Positions 5,496 through 5,902 of a DNA stretch of 5,902 bases are shown one piece after another. A model generated the notes under the pieces. It worked only from the letters and a program-made list of their open reading frames with translations. It did not search any database and had not been told where the DNA came from. The DNA comes from Bacteriovoracaceae bacterium. GTDB taxonomy: Bacteria > Bdellovibrionota > Bacteriovoracia > Bacteriovoracales > Bacteriovoracaceae. A program made the position numbers and the translations under genes. Every line of letters starts with the position of its first letter. The stretch's first letter is position 1. The stretch spans positions 1-5,902 of the forward strand of contig SKIL01000227.1 in assembly GCA_007116425.1 (NCBI GenBank), written 5' to 3'.

Positions 5496-5902
5496 ATGTT
5501 TATTGTCATTTCTCCAGCTAAAAAACTCGACTTTGATGTCCCGGCACCGGTTAAGAAAAAAACTCAACTTCAGTTTAAAAGTGAGGCAAATGAACTCGTG
5601 GGAACGCTAAAGAAAATGAAAAGACCTGAAATCGAAAAATTAATGAAACTGAGTTCTTCCCTCGCTGATTTAAACTTTAAACGATTTCAAGATTATGAAA
5701 ATAATTTTGATATCTCTAATTCAAAACAGGCCTTATTTGCTTTTTCTGGTGATACATACGTTGGACTTGATGCTAGCTCGTTATCTGAAAAAGATATTGA
5801 GTATGCTCAAGACCATTTGGGTATTCTCTCTGGTCTTTATGGACTTGTGAGACCTCTTGATCTCATTCGTCCCTATCGCCTAGAAATGGGCACAAAGCTA
5901 AA
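5496..5902 (+). CDS. yaaA: YaaA family (UPF0246/DUF328) peroxide-stress protein, N-terminal half
   Basis: The frame opens with ATG 5496 and runs off the right edge after 135 full codons, about half of the family's usual ~255 residues. The N-terminus FIVISPAKKLDF matches the family's MLILISPAKTLD; further matches are AFSGDTYVGL (82-91), LSGLYGLVRPLDLIRPYRLE (111-130) and the following MG. In E. coli YaaA limits intracellular unincorporated iron and so protects DNA and proteins from hydrogen peroxide; the family has a DNA-binding fold. It acts in the cytoplasm. Start choice is supported by AAAAGG 6 bases upstream and by the conserved N-terminus. It is a housekeeping gene with its own promoter and no evident functional link to the exported proteins to its left. 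Confidence 0.96.
   Translation, partial: MFIVISPAKKLDFDVPAPVKKKTQLQFKSEANELVGTLKKMKRPEIEKLMKLSSSLADLNFKRFQDYENNFDISNSKQALFAFSGDTYVGLDASSLSEKDIEYAQDHLGILSGLYGLVRPLDLIRPYRLEMGTKL

Overview
The window looks like part of the chromosome of a low-to-moderate GC (roughly 40%) Gram-negative bacterium. A predatory or surface-attacking member of the Bdellovibrionota (Bacteriovorax/Halobacteriovorax/Peredibacter-like) is my best guess. The guess rests on AT-rich codon use, weak or absent Shine-Dalgarno sites on some genes, and several exported proteins of 'eukaryote-like' families side by side. It is an inference from style; there is no ribosomal RNA or other phylogenetic marker apart from half of yaaA.

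Layout. Four plus-strand genes fill bases 1-4903. (1) The 3' end of an unrecognised gene (2-295) is joined by a TAATG stop/start overlap to (2) a 538-residue membrane-anchored protein (295-1911). This second protein resembles the N-terminal module of the large lipid transfer proteins (vitellogenin, microsomal triglyceride transfer protein, apoB) and ends in a perfect CxxCxxCxxxCP ferredoxin-type cysteine tail. After 74 bp comes (3) a secreted S1 (chymotrypsin-fold) serine protease with a leucine-rich-repeat C-terminal half (1986-3797). After 92 bp comes (4) a secreted protein with a protein-glutaminase-like Cys-His-Asp domain (3890-4903). A strong intrinsic terminator (4931-4961) closes this side.

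Facing it on the minus strand is (5) a 126-residue LRAT/HRASLS-like NlpC/P60-superfamily protein with a C-terminal membrane helix (4960-5340). Its stop codon lies inside the T-tract of the terminator. A 155-bp divergent intergenic region (5341-5495) carries a good sigma70-type promoter on each strand. It leads leftward into gene 5 and rightward into (6) the first 135 codons of yaaA (5496 to the window edge), a housekeeping DNA-binding/peroxide-stress protein.

How the genes may work together (inference): genes 2-4 are all predicted to act outside the cytoplasm and gene 5 is predicted to be membrane-anchored. Their likely substrates are lipids (2 and 5), peptide bonds (3) and glutamine side chains of proteins (4). 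This would fit an arsenal for attacking or remodelling other cells, with yaaA marking the return to core genome. No RNA genes, mobile elements or CRISPR arrays were seen, and there is no gene-free stretch above 300 bases.
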